From Zancudomyces culisetae (taxonomy: Eukaryota; Kickxellomycota; Harpellomycetes; Harpellales; Legeriomycetaceae), in assembly GCA_001969505.1 (NCBI GenBank), contig LSSK01000043.1, positions 1 through 42,343 of the forward strand: DNA of 42,343 nucleotides, given 5' to 3'. Of this stretch, positions 10,801-21,717 are shown piece by piece (the first letter of the stretch is position 1; the number at the start of each line of letters is the position of its first letter). The position numbers and the translations under genes are program-made. The notes beneath the pieces are model-generated. The model worked only from the letters and a program-made list of their open reading frames with translations. It was not told where the DNA came from and did not search any database.

Positions 10801-11277
10801 TCACGCTTTGATTGGAATTGCTTCCAATACCATTGATCCGGCCTCATTTGTGAGAATGGCTTGGTATGCCTTGTACTTGTTCATCATTTTATGCATCTCA
10901 TCCATCTCTGAATACCAATCAAGTTTGGCAACAGGTCTTTTCTGTGTATACTGAACTGTGCAAGAGTAGACCCATTTGGAATTTGTGTTTGGATTTGTAT
11001 ATATTTCAAATTTAGGATGAACCTGTGTGTTTACGAACTCGGAAGATGGGAGAAAAATGGATTTCCATACCGATTTAGCATCCTCTGGTATTGGTTTGAA
11101 GTTTGCAGCTTGATAACTCACTCTAAATTTGCAATCATACCCTTTTGCACACCGTTGAGAGGTACATTCTGCCCATCCATTGCCGTTATCCTCGCAGATG
11201 ATTTCGGCCTCAACAAATAAGAGAGCCAGGATAAATGTGGTAGTAATACCAATGCTATTCTTCGAAAGTATTTTCAT
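10801..11277 (-). CDS. Small secreted cysteine-containing protein, unknown function
   Basis: Single-exon frame of 158 aa. The N-terminus has a short basic region and a hydrophobic core ending FILALLFVEA, a good signal peptide with likely cleavage near residue 24. The mature part has five cysteines (28, 38, 43, 49 and 106). Four are clustered in the first 25 mature residues, and the middle has W/F/Y-rich beta-like segments. There is no transmembrane segment after the signal and no ER-retention motif. I do not recognise a family. An odd cysteine count suggests a free thiol or an intermolecular disulphide. Signal peptide, size and codon coherence support a real gene. A role in the cell wall, adhesion or host/environment interaction is only a guess. 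Confidence 0.7.
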   Translation of the reverse strand: MKILSKNSIGITTTFILALLFVEAEIICEDNGNGWAECTSQRCAKGYDCKFRVSYQAANFKPIPEDAKSVWKSIFLPSSEFVNTQVHPKFEIYTNPNTNSKWVYSCTVQYTQKRPVAKLDWYSEMDEMHKMMNKYKAYQAILTNEAGSMVLEAIPIKA

Positions 11278-12316
11278 CTGTATACTTTTTTTTTTATTTA
11301 CTTGAAATATAGACAGCTGTAATGTTTAGAAATGCAATTCAGTTAAATTTCACTCCTGAGCTGATAACACTATGGTTTTTACTGAGTTATGCAAAAGTCT
11401 TTTCGAAAATGCCACCTGAATCGCTCTTAGTTTAAGAACTACAAACGGCCAGATACTTTATATATATATGTACACAAAGTGCTTGAAAACCTAGACCCTA
11501 TAGAACAAATGATCGCTGAAACAGATCTGTCATTAAAAACTCTATAGTGTGAGGATTCAAGTACGAAACAAAAATAAGATACGTCTTTGCAGAGTAAAAG
11601 ATAGGTATGGTAGCACTTTTTTAGATTTCTATGGGCTAATTTCAAAATCTTGCTTTTTATTGCACCTTCATTGTGCTACTTTGGCTTTACTACCTGTATT
11701 TACTTGGATAGTTGTATATAAAAGCCTGTTATTACCGCCACAAGAAACCTCTACCTATACCAAAAGACAATAAATTTAATAAATTTTCCTACCCTTGACA
11801 CCACTAACAACATCCCCTTTCACCGCCTTTACCCCCCCTCCCCCCCCTCCCTAACCACAATATAACTACCCGAATCTGGGTATTTAATTACGTAAAAAAT
11901 ATTTTCACCAGACATCAAATGTCCTCCACATCGCTTCCCTACATACAATCATGTTCTTGTCCTCTATTTGCATCTACTCGGTAAATTAGGATCTTTCCCC
12001 GTTATACTCAATAATAAACAGGTTTATTGAAAATGGACAAATACCCCTAACCACTATAAACCTTGTACTCACCTTTTGAATAAAAACAACAGTTATGATT
12101 TAGGCCCATTCTACTTTTCATTATAAATTCTTACACCAAGCAGGACGAGGTTATGTTATCTTTGTATATATATATTGCATTACAAATGTAATAAAAACAT
12201 ATTACCAAAAATATGTAGCAGGAAATTAACTGGTATTCCCTTTTGAATACGTGGATGTTATGGAAAGCTCTTGAATTGTAAAGAAAAACATTCCGCCTAC
12301 TGTATTCCGTCTTCAG

Positions 12317-12350
<34 letters not shown>

Positions 12351-14065
12351 NNNNNNNNNNNNNNNNNNNNNNNNNNNNNNNNNNNNNNNNNNNNNNNNNN
12401 NNNNNNNNNNNNNNNNNNNNNNNNNNNNNNNNNNNNNNNNNNNNNNNNNNNNNNNNNNNNNNNNNNNNNNNNNNNNNNNNNNNNNNNNNNNNNNNNNNNN
12501 NNNNNNNNNNNNNNNNNNNNNNNNNNNNNNNNNNNNNNNNNNNNNNNNNNNNNNNNNNNNNNNNNNNNNNNNNNNNNNNNNNNNNNNNNNNNNNNNNNNN
12601 NNNNNNNNNNNNNNNNNNNNNNNNNNNNNNNNNNNNNNNNNNNNNNNNNNNNNNNNNNNNNNNNNNNNNNNNNNNNNNNNNNNNNNNNNNNNNNNNNNNN
12701 NNNNNNNNNNNNNNNNNNNNNNNNNNNNNNNNNNNNNNNNNNNNNNNNNNNNNNNNNNNNNNNNNNNNNNNNNNNNNNNNNNNNNNNNNNNNNNNNNNNN
12801 NNNNNNNNNNNNNNNNNNNNNNNNNNNNNNNNNNNNNNNNNNNNNNNNNNNNNNNNNNNNNNCCCCCCCCCCCCCCCCTCTCTCTTCCTAAACGATACGA
12901 ATTAATAATTTACACGCTCATCTCATCCCTTTGAGCAAGCATACCTGATAAAAGCATGTCATATTGAAGATGACTTTCTCGCAAGCTATTTATGAAAAAC
13001 ATCTGATTCTCAGCTCACATCGATAGTATAAGACTGCCCTAATAGAAATAAAATAACACAAAAGTTGAGACAATGTACAAAAACCACACAGTTATTCATA
13101 TTTCTCTGTACATAACCTATGGTTATGATCCAATGTAAAGCTACAGGCTCGAATTCCAAGTCCTCTTATGATTCAATGGCTATTAAACATGTCTATTTAA
13201 TAAAATGCTCTTAGTGTTTATAAACGGGTATTGGATGATTCAAAAATGGGCAAATATAAACAGTAAGATCCTCCGTACCTCACAGATTCCTGTATTTTAC
13301 ATTGTACTTTTTTACATCTTGAGCTACCAGATTGACTGGGGTATCTTCAAATTCATACTCCAAACAACCTTGTTAAAACTTATTCTGGTTAATGCACTTT
13401 CCCCATCCCAAAGCACTGCCAGTTTTGTTGATTGCTGGAAACAATTCTCGCCTGTTACTGCTTTAGGATACCACCTCTTATAGCCAGAGTTAATGTATGC
13501 TAAAAGGCCGATTAGAGGTACATTGCCTTTTTACAGCTGGAAAGATAATACATTTTGTAAAAAGTATTATTCCCATATCTATATCAAACTTTACACCCAT
13601 CTCCTTGAATTATTTAGATTTTGCAAATAAACACCGTCCCACCAAAACCGCACGTTATTTTCCCTTTCTTTTTAAAAGCTTTTGTACTTGGGACTATACC
13701 TAATGGCCGCTTAGATGTTTCTCCCACATTAAACTTTTTTTAAAAAAAATGTATTTTGTATGGTTCTTTGACTGTATCCAGCATTAACAATCTCTCACAT
13801 CTTGTGCTTCCCTAACTTATTCTCTGATTCCCAAATCCAGCAAGCTTTTTTTTGTACTATTTTGAAAGCAGCAATTTAAAGTTTGTTGTGTAGATTTCAA
13901 TTTGCTGCAAAATAAAAAGGCTGATTCTCAACAATCCAATGCGATAGGTGAATGAGTTAATTGATACAACCCCTTCCCCTCCTCCCAAAAAACTGTTTTA
14001 ACTTTTATTTAAAACAAGTGTCTTAGAACTACAACAGTATTCTGTAAACTTTACTAGATATTAAA
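11278..14065. other. Long gene-poor stretch with an assembly gap
   Basis: About 2.8 kb in which I support no gene. It has a C-rich tract at 11832-11852 and a poly-C run leading into a gap at 12351-12862. Hydrophobic frames at 13205-13483 and 13497-13703 (+) show no domain and no splice-supported extension. A gene could be hidden in the gap. Confidence 0.4.
12319..12878. repeat. Poly-C homopolymer flanking an N gap
   Basis: At least 32 consecutive C (12319-12350) run into 512 N (12351-12862), and 16 C (12863-12878) leave it. The gap is therefore bounded on both sides by the same homopolymer, so the assembler probably stopped inside a long C tract and the gap length may be only an estimate. 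Confidence 0.9.
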
Positions 14066-14603
14066 ATGGAATTTGAATCAAAGGATTTCATGGATGAGAA
14101 TTTATGTTCTACATCACTCGAAGAAATCGAGAAGCAAATTGATAGATTGACGTGCCTGTTGAACGAAGGATTACAAGGAAATAAAGACAAACTATCCAAG
14201 GTATGTTATAAACATCATGTATATTAATGTACTCACATGCTTAAGGCACATTTTTCGAACACCTGAGTAATGTTTGTGAAAATACCGCAATTTAACTATT
14301 TCAGGATAGGCTGATATACGATAGCTCGTCACAAATGGCGCTTGCAAGTAATAAGGAAACATACAATAGGGTTTTGGATTCGATAGGCTCATTACACAGG
14401 CTTATCTACTCCTGCAAGCAATTAGATGTGGAGCTCGATAAGGCACAGCTTTTTTATCAAAAACTGTAACCACTCAAACCTATATTTACGTAGTACTTTG
14501 ACGAGTCTGTAGCAGGAAAAAAAATGCAAATATTTATAACCTATCTTAATTTCTTAGGAAGCAATTGTCAGTTTATTTGGATAAACTTGAAGCGATGGCC
14601 TAA
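14066..14603 (+). CDS. Small coiled-coil protein, unidentified, three exons
   Basis: Proposed exons are 14066-14200, 14305-14465 and 14558-14603, giving 113 aa. Intron 1 (104 bp) has donor GTATGT and acceptor TTTCAG. Intron 2 (92 bp) has donor GTAACC and acceptor CTTAG, with matching phase. Without the second splice the protein ends at 99 aa. The product starts MEFESKDFMDEN and is helical with heptad-like leucines (LEEIEKQIDRLTCLL, ELDKAQLFYQKL, LSVYLDKLEAM). It has no membrane segment. Length and character resemble small subunits of DASH, BLOC-1/BORC or Mediator-type complexes, but I cannot assign one. The consistent amphipathic pattern across all three exons makes the gene likely and leaves the function open. 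Confidence 0.6.
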
Positions 14604-15991
14604 CTTCTTGAATACACTCAAAAGATAATAGTAAATATCACTATCGACCTGTATTGGGCTGGGTTAGCCATGTTTCAAAATAAATAGGAGAGCAAATGAA
14701 TGTCAGCTCCAATGGATACAAGGATTGTTGTATACTGCCTAGAAGGGCGGCACCCTTTCAAAAGTGTCTGGTGGCTATCAGTATTGGGTAAGCCAGCAAT
14801 TCTAAAAAATCAAAACAGGCGAGCGCTTTCAGAGCTATACATCTGGGATAGGCCATACACAATTTGATTTTCCATGCTGTGTACGTCGTGTACTCTGAAA
14901 CTCTACTCATGCTGTTAATTATGGAAATGATTGATTTTATCTAGTTTTATTTTTCTATGGCTCCTTAACTCGTTAATACAAACTTAGGTGTCTAAAATAT
15001 GGTTTTTTACGTGTAATAAAGTGAGAAATTATGCTAAAAGTCGTAGCGCTACATGTACTGTTACGTATACTGCTTTGAATGGTATTTTTAAAAAGTTAAT
15101 GCAGGTCTATTATAAACTACAGTCTAAAGAGTATCAAAAGCAAAACCAGCGCTATTAGAATAACACTACATAATATGCATGTACGATGTTCTAATACTAG
15201 TGTTATCGTCAGCGCAATTGCTATTGGTTTTGGAATGCTTTCAAATGGGACCAGCAGATATAAAAGCAGCCATCTAAATTTAGTATGAAAATCTGTAAAC
15301 AATGCGCAAGTATATGAATAATTCCGATTAAATCGGGAGTACAGGACATTTGTGGTTCCCATATCTTATATAAATATATGAGCATATGTATCCAGGAAAA
15401 ACACACGATAATATTCCTATCTAAAGAAGAGTTCACGCGTAAAGATAGTGTTGGTTTACTTACTGAAGACAATACATTTCTCCAACTATTTTAAAACGAG
15501 TCGTAGAGCAGGGTATTCCGGCATTAACGAAATTGTGTTAGCTGTTGGATTTAAAATTTTACAAGTGTAGCATGCTTGGACATTTACACTTGTTACAGAG
15601 CACTTTGCTAATTGAAGCGGTTGGTTTTTTGGTGTGTTGTTTTATTAATATTGAGCTCTGTTTGCGTGTTTACCAAGAGAGAAAAGTATGTATTCAACCA
15701 AAACTGCCTCTAAAAATACCGTTTTATCTTGAATAGGCGTAGAAATAAAGTTAAAAAAGTGGATTGAAAAAAAAATTTAGCAGCTGATTATTGTATTTAT
15801 CTGTAGCACTCATTGATGGGGCGAATGAAAAGCGCCATTTGGGTGCAAACACAAAACCAACACGAATAAAACAAAAGTAGATTGATTATGGCCTTAAACT
15901 AAAATTTTTTTAATACTCCACTTGCTAAAAACGCGATTATCTATCTTGTATCGATGGTAGAATTGGAATTTGCAACAAAAGGCGTGGCAAA
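14604..15991. other. Intergenic region upstream of DOM34
   Basis: It contains one possible small ORF (14700-14867, listed separately). Minus-strand hydrophobic frames at 15117-15472 overlap each other in different frames and have no motif, so I treat them as chance. The DOM34 promoter should lie in the last few hundred bases. Confidence 0.4.
14700..14867 (+). CDS. Possible small ORF or exon, 55 aa
   Basis: ATG at 14700 opens a 55-codon frame beginning MSAPMDTRIVVYCLEGR and ending LYIWDRPYTI. The composition is protein-like and less AT-biased than the surroundings. A donor-like GTAAGC after residue 29 allows splicing to an acceptor further on, which would give a shorter Trp-rich membrane-type peptide. 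I recognise no family. It is listed because it stands out from neighbouring random frames. Confidence 0.2.
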   Translation: MSAPMDTRIVVYCLEGRHPFKSVWWLSVLGKPAILKNQNRRALSELYIWDRPYTI

Positions 15992-17335
15992 ATGAAGTTA
16001 CTCAGCAAACGAATTGAAAAAGATACTACAGGATTTGTCAAATTAATTCCAGAAGATGGCGAGGATATGTGGGGAGTATATAATCTAATACAGAAAGGGG
16101 ACCGGGTGGAGGCATCAACGGTTAGAGGAGTCAAGACAGAAACAAGCACCGGCAGTGTATCCTCGGAGCGTGTGAGGATAACATTAACGATCCAGGTAGA
16201 AAAGGTCTATTACGATGTACAAGCTGGGGCTTTGAGGATAAATGGCAAAACAGTGGTTCAAAATAAATATGTTCAACTAGGGCAGTACCACACCCTGGAT
16301 TTGGAATGTGGGTATCCATTTACAATTCATAAAGCCAATGGATGGGATACTGTCAATCTACAGCGGATAGAGGAGGTGTGCGATGTGGACAAGCAGGCAG
16401 AGCTGGGTGCAATTGTGATGCAGGAGAGTGGGATTGCAAGTATTTGTTTGATTACTAAATATCTGACTGTAGTTAAACAAAAGATCACTGTGACCATACC
16501 GAAAAAACGCAAAAACATGTCTATAATTCAGTACGAGAAATCCATCAACAGTTTCTATGAAAAAATATTTATGGGTATGAAAACGTGTTTTCTGAATAAT
16601 GGGAACAGTGGCACAGCTAACTACGGCAAAAATATAAAAGCTGTAATTGTTGGAAGTCCAGGCGGAATAATGGCAGATAAATTTATTTTATATTGTAAAC
16701 AGCATCTTGATGGCAGCAGCAATAACAAGACGTTTTTAGATAAACTTCTAAAAGTTAGTTGCGCGTCGGGTCACAAATCTAGCCTGGAACAGGTCTTGAA
16801 AGAGCCTTCTGTCATTGCGAAACTTGGTGATATCAAAGCAACCCAGGAAGTTGCCCTACTGGATAAGCTGTTTTTCCTGCTGAACAAAAATACCGAGGAT
16901 ATTGAGTGCACAACTACAAGTGTCTTGTTTGGGTATAGCTCTATCAATAAAGCATTTGAAGCCCAAAATTACGCACCAACCTTAATAAAATTTTTACTCG
17001 TTAGTGACTCAATCTTCAATACAGACGACTTTGCTCACCGTAAAAGATTGGTTGACTTTGTAGATACTTTAAAATCGAGTACATCCGCCGAAATCGTGAC
17101 ATTCAGCTCGCTACACTATTCAGGGGAGCAGTTGGTTAGTATGGGTGGTATGGCTGCAATCTTAAATTACCCTATTGTCGGAGAGGACGAAGAAGTGGGT
17201 ACAGGTGAGAGAAAAAGCGAAGACGGGAGGAAACGGACAGCCTCAGCTAACCAAGATAACGCCAACTCTTCAGAAGTTGATCACTATGATACCGACACAG
17301 ACAGTGAAAGTGTAAAGGGTACATTAATTACTTGA
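15992..17335 (+). CDS. DOM34: Dom34/pelota ribosome-rescue factor
   Basis: Single-exon, 447 aa. Dom34 with the GTPase Hbs1 enters the empty A site of stalled ribosomes and splits them, feeding no-go and non-stop mRNA decay in the cytosol. The N-terminal Sm-like domain spans about residues 1-130 (KLIPEDGEDMWGVYNLIQKGD, then RVRITLTIQVEKVYYD). It lacks the GGQ loop, as expected for pelota rather than eRF1. The central domain begins near AIVMQESGIASICLIT and includes KVSCASGHKSSLEQVL. The C-terminal domain includes SVLFGYSSINKAFE and FSSLHYSGEQLVSMGGMAAILNYPI. After about residue 396 there is a roughly 50-residue acidic, Ser-rich extension. Yeast and human proteins are about 385 aa and end near the domain boundary. 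Confidence 0.96.
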   Translation: MKLLSKRIEKDTTGFVKLIPEDGEDMWGVYNLIQKGDRVEASTVRGVKTETSTGSVSSERVRITLTIQVEKVYYDVQAGALRINGKTVVQNKYVQLGQYHTLDLECGYPFTIHKANGWDTVNLQRIEEVCDVDKQAELGAIVMQESGIASICLITKYLTVVKQKITVTIPKKRKNMSIIQYEKSINSFYEKIFMGMKTCFLNNGNSGTANYGKNIKAVIVGSPGGIMADKFILYCKQHLDGSSNNKTFLDKLLKVSCASGHKSSLEQVLKEPSVIAKLGDIKATQEVALLDKLFFLLNKNTEDIECTTTSVLFGYSSINKAFEAQNYAPTLIKFLLVSDSIFNTDDFAHRKRLVDFVDTLKSSTSAEIVTFSSLHYSGEQLVSMGGMAAILNYPIVGEDEEVGTGERKSEDGRKRTASANQDNANSSEVDHYDTDTDSESVKGTLIT

Positions 17336-18170
17336 GCTTTGCCATCTTTTTTCTATTCTCTAAATGGACTTTTCTAATGAACTTTGTCGTTACTTGTTTG
17401 GGGTGTTTTGCTCTTCGCGTTAGATTTTTTTTAGCTTAGAGCTAGGGATGTTTTGTACTTTTTTTTTTAATGTCAAGGATTGATTATATATTGCGGACAT
17501 TTTGAGATGATACACTTTTTTTGATACAATGGCAAAAGTATATTTAAAAAATGGCCAGTTTACTATTGTTCATATTTGCGCAATGGAGCATGACATTTAA
17601 TGCCAATTCTACAGATGAATTTCCCCTTCCCCTTCCCCTCCCCTCCATTAATAGATACCTTTGAAAACTTTTGTTTTATGATTACAACCAGGATTGCAAG
17701 TCAAGGCAAGTAGTAATAAGATGCATGGTCAAGTTCGCGTTTCCCACCCAACTGTTGTTATAGCTGGCACAAATTTGACAAGTCTCAAAGTATTTGCAGG
17801 ATGTTGCCTGATTGAACATTTGTTTCAGCAGATTTGTGGTTTCCCGTTTGATGGTTGGCTAACCTTCTATTGCTTGGTGAATTTCAATTTGGTCTATGTT
17901 GTCTATATAAAAGTTTATTTTGAGCCCTGTTTTCCTCCATTTCCCCCTCTCTCCCCCCCAAAATTACAAGAAATTTTCACTAATTGGAAGAGAAGGATTT
18001 CACGAAAAATAAATAAAAAGTTGTCAACTGCATTTATTTTCAAACCAGTCTGTTTTCTAAAGTGAAGGAAAGGTGAAGAAACTCTTGTAAAATACAATAA
18101 TACATTCGGACTACTAAAGCATCAGGGCAAGCAATATAAAGATAATCAGGAAATCATAAACCACGAAAAT
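17336..18170. other. Intergenic region between DOM34 and OST5
   Basis: It has pyrimidine-rich tracts at 17622-17646 and around 17935-17960. A 123-codon plus frame at 17694-18065 has uneven composition and no domain, so I do not call it. The OST5 promoter lies in its distal part. Confidence 0.45.
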
Positions 18171-18712
18171 ATGACCGAAGCATTTGCTTTTGACTACAGG
18201 GTAATATTCTAAAACTAGCAAATGATTGCATCATTACTGTAAAAGCTAGGAGGATAAAAATATATTTGTAATCATAACACCTATCAACAAGCGACTTTTT
18301 GTAACATGCATAGAAAAACTGGGTTGGTGAGGGCTTTACGCCGTTATTTCCAGCTAACTTAATTTTTAGTCTGGCAATTTTTATGGGATTAACTGGCGCT
18401 GCCTTGTGTGGCCTGTTCTTAGTGTAAGTTTTACTTCTCTTTATTGTGCGTGTGTGCGTGTGGGGGGGGGGTGATTACCTATATAGCTTATTATGTAGAT
18501 TATTTAATTGAGAATTGAAGAAACATCAGTTCAAGGCAAATCCAAAAACTTCATAAATCCAAGCTGAATTCTAACCTTTTTCTTTGTACGTTCAACTTTT
18601 TTATAGAACGAAAAACAGTTTAGCTTCTGAATTTTCTCTAGCCATCCTTTCTTCGATGACACTTAGTTTGGCAGTTATTTTTGCATTCATTACAAACGAT
18701 ATTCCAATTTAA
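18171..18712 (+). CDS. OST5: Oligosaccharyltransferase subunit Ost5/TMEM258, three exons
   Basis: Exons are 18171-18200, 18314-18423 and 18607-18712, giving 81 aa (yeast 86, human TMEM258 79). Introns are 113 bp (donor GTAATA, acceptor CATAG) and 183 bp (donor GTAAGT, acceptor TATAG), and phases agree. The product has the family layout: a short N-terminus with Pro residues (GFTPLFPANL), a first membrane helix (about 28-46, SLAIFMGLTGAALCGLFLV), a short loop TKNSLASEF, a second helix and a polar end NDIPI. Ost5 is a small ER membrane subunit of the complex that transfers the lipid-linked glycan to Asn in nascent proteins. The exact intron 1 acceptor is the weakest point, because a GAG six codons downstream is also in phase. 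Frames this short are missed by ORF-length filters. Confidence 0.75.
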
Positions 18713-19480
18713 ATAAACTTATCGGATGTTAAAATAAAATATTTCCCAAGAATCTTATTCTAACTTGGCTAAGAGTGCAGAACTCTAGCTATAAACCTCA
18801 ACTCACTATTTAAGTGCGCACTTGATATTATAAGGTGAGACCAAAATAAAAGGGATATAATTAATTTTGTGGAAAAAAGGGATACTGTGCTCAATTATGT
18901 AGCTATGAGGGGAAAATATTATTATACCATAGAAATATTTTTATAAATACCATATGCTGAAGGAAGGGGAGTGCATAAATAGTTCTTAATTTCAAACTTG
19001 AATACTTTGTGATACATGGGCTGTCTTGTCCTTGGCTGCCACTAACGATATCACAGATCGCTTATGGTTCAAGCTTTACATCCAAAATAACGAAGCAGTA
19101 CACATCCACATTGTACACACACTCACACTTTGTCGTTTCAAGGTAAACGTGTTTTGGTTGATAATGATGAAATTAGTTATTAGTCATACACTCTTAACGT
19201 ATCCCTCCTATTTGACATGTGGAATCGGGTACTGACAAGTTGTGATAGCCATGTTTTACTTCCTCTCCTCATAAAATGAACACAAAAATTGGTTGAGCAC
19301 AGCCACACAGCCAGCTTAATAAATAATCAAAAATTGGTTGATTTACCTAATTTTTCAAAACCAGTAACCTCCAATTGTTTTTAGGCAGTTTAGTGCCTTG
19401 TATGATATTTTTATTTGAATACATCACAAGTAGAGAAGATTGAACAATTCCCGAATCTAAATCTTGAATAATACACAAAC
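18713..19480. other. Intergenic region between OST5 and ALG3
   Basis: I see no gene in this 770-bp stretch. It should contain the OST5 terminator and ALG3 promoter. A plus frame at 19026-19235 and a minus frame at 19347-19598 (which overlaps ALG3 exon 1) have no support. Confidence 0.45.
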
Positions 19481-21531
19481 ATGTATCGCTATATACGAAG
19501 CCGTGCACTAAGACTGAAGCGCATATTTCTGGGAAGAAAGCACTTGAAGACTGCAATATTGCTGTTTCTGCTTTTAGAAACACTTTTGAGCTATGCAATT
19601 ATCAACAGAGTCAAATGTAAGTGCCAGTTTTCTCATTCTTTACTTTAATGTTTTGTTCTACTGTGGTGTGAATTCTAGAGATTCGAGTACTAAACTGCTG
19701 TTTTTTTTCTTTTGAATCAGATACAAAAATAGATTGGGACGCATATATGCAGCAAATCGAGTTGGTATTAAATGGAGAGCGTGATTATGAAAACATCAGT
19801 GGCGAAACAGGCCCCTTAGTGTAAAATTTAATATTGTTGTAGAACATAAAAACTAAAACACATGGACAGTCTATATAAAATACGAGTACTATTATGTTTG
19901 TAGCTATCCCGCTGGGTTTGTATGGATTTATGCGATTTTATATCATTTTACCAGCAAGGGCACAGATATACTATCTGCGCAATATATTTTTATGGGGCTG
20001 TATCTTATCACCCTCTCACTTGTGGTTTACCTATACGCTAAGAACGAAAATGTAAGTGGTGGAAGATATGTCCCATGGTACTTGATAAGCAACAGTATGG
20101 CCTCTGTACTGAGTCTAAGTAAATAGTTTGTATTTGCCGATTTGTATGAACGATAAATTTGGAGAAAAATACCTACTGCTTTTTATTGCCTCCAAATAGA
20201 TTCCTCTCGTGATGATATTGGCACTAGGAGCGTCCAAAAGGATTCATTCTATCTACATGTTGAGATTGTTTAACGATCCCTTTGCGGTTTTATTTGCCTT
20301 TATTGGGACTTTTTTCATGGTGCACGAACACGTCCTCTTATCTAGCGTATTCTTCAGGTAAACTACCTCTTCTCCACAATTTACTCTTACTATAAGACCT
20401 GCTTCGTACCCTATTTAATTAGCGCTATTTGAGAATATCAAAGACATTTTATTATGTACTACAACACAAGATGCCACTATAACGTATACCTCTACATGAA
20501 TAGTTTGGGGATATCAACAAAGATGAACATATTGCTTTGGATGCCTGGATTTGTGTACATACTTTATAGAAATCATGGCATCAAGAAGATTCTGACCAGT
20601 GGAGTGGTAATTGGTCTAATTCAGGTATTCGACTTTTCAGTTACTTTTTTCTCTTTAGTTCATCATGTACTATACCGTTTTTTTTTTGGTATTATTGGGC
20701 GAGAAAGCTAGTGTAGTAACACATATGCTTTTCACTTCTACTGTTCATAGATTATTCTCGGATTCCCATTCTTGTCTAAATACCCATACCAATATTTAGT
20801 GGGTGCATTTGACTTTAAGCGGCAGTTTATGTACAAATGGACAGTGAATTGGAAGCTAATATCAGAAACGACATTTTTGAGCAGTGAGTTTGCAACGAGC
20901 TTGCTGCTCCTTCATTTGGGCCTTCTATTTGTATTTTACTCGTTTGTTTGGGAAAGGTAGGTCTATATAAGACGGAGTATAGTCATTGAAACCAAACCTT
21001 CATATAACCATATACATTTTTCTTTTTGGTAGTACTGAAAAATCACATACCCCTCTAAATAGAAATACAAAAGCACACCCAAAACCCGATAAACCCGGTG
21101 TGAATATCAGAAGCTTATTATCTGTTGATGGTAAATCGCTATTTCTTTTTTTCTTTAAATATAGCATTTTTACCTTAGATTGATTCTACATAGAATACAC
21201 ATTCCAGACCCACTGGATGAAAACTTTATTGGATATATACTGAAAAAAGTGTAACTAATACATAGAAAAAATGCTAATATTATTTACATCGAATTTTGTT
21301 GGCATTGTGTGTGCCAGGTCTCTTCACTATCAATTTTACTCTTGGTATTACTTTACATTGCCATACATATTATCACACATAAAATGGCCCAAGATGATAT
21401 CGCTGGTCTTCCTTTTAATGATCGAATATTCTTGGAATGTATACCCGTCGACCCAAAAATCATCTGGTATTTTACTGCTGTGTCATGGTGCAATAATCCT
21501 GGGTCTTTTGTTTTATAGAACTAATAAATAG
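19481..21531 (+). CDS. ALG3: Alg3 dolichyl-P-Man:Man5GlcNAc2-PP-dolichol alpha-1,3-mannosyltransferase, eight exons
   Basis: Exons are 19481-19616, 19721-19820, 19904-20051, 20200-20357, 20444-20624, 20751-20956, 21033-21130 and 21266-21531. All phases match and the protein is 430 aa (yeast 458). Alg3 adds the first luminal mannose, from dolichol-phosphate-mannose, in N-glycan precursor assembly in the ER. Family landmarks in order are [20 protein letters not shown] and [48 protein letters not shown] with [43 protein letters not shown], and [13 protein letters not shown]. Many hydrophobic helices fit a multi-pass ER protein. Introns are 76-148 bp. The acceptor of intron 4 (AAAG at 20440-20443) is the least typical, but the frame is broken without it. 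Intron 7 ends with a clear TAACTAATACATAG branch-acceptor unit. Confidence 0.93.
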
Positions 21532-21717
21532 CAGGTTTGCAAACTCTGAAATGAGAATTGGAAGAAAAAACGAGTAAATCGGCTGTTGAAACATAGCGCT
21601 ACGTTGCATAGCTTTCTTGGCTTAAAAACACATGCATTTATTCCAGATTTTTCATTTTTTTGGGTAGATGCTTTCTCACTTGTATAAAAACGAGACATAA
21701 AAGATAAATCAAACAGT

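Noticed and set aside
12271-12891. Plus-strand frame with a poly-proline run through the gap
   Set aside because: The frame consists mostly of N and homopolymer C, so no coding evidence exists.
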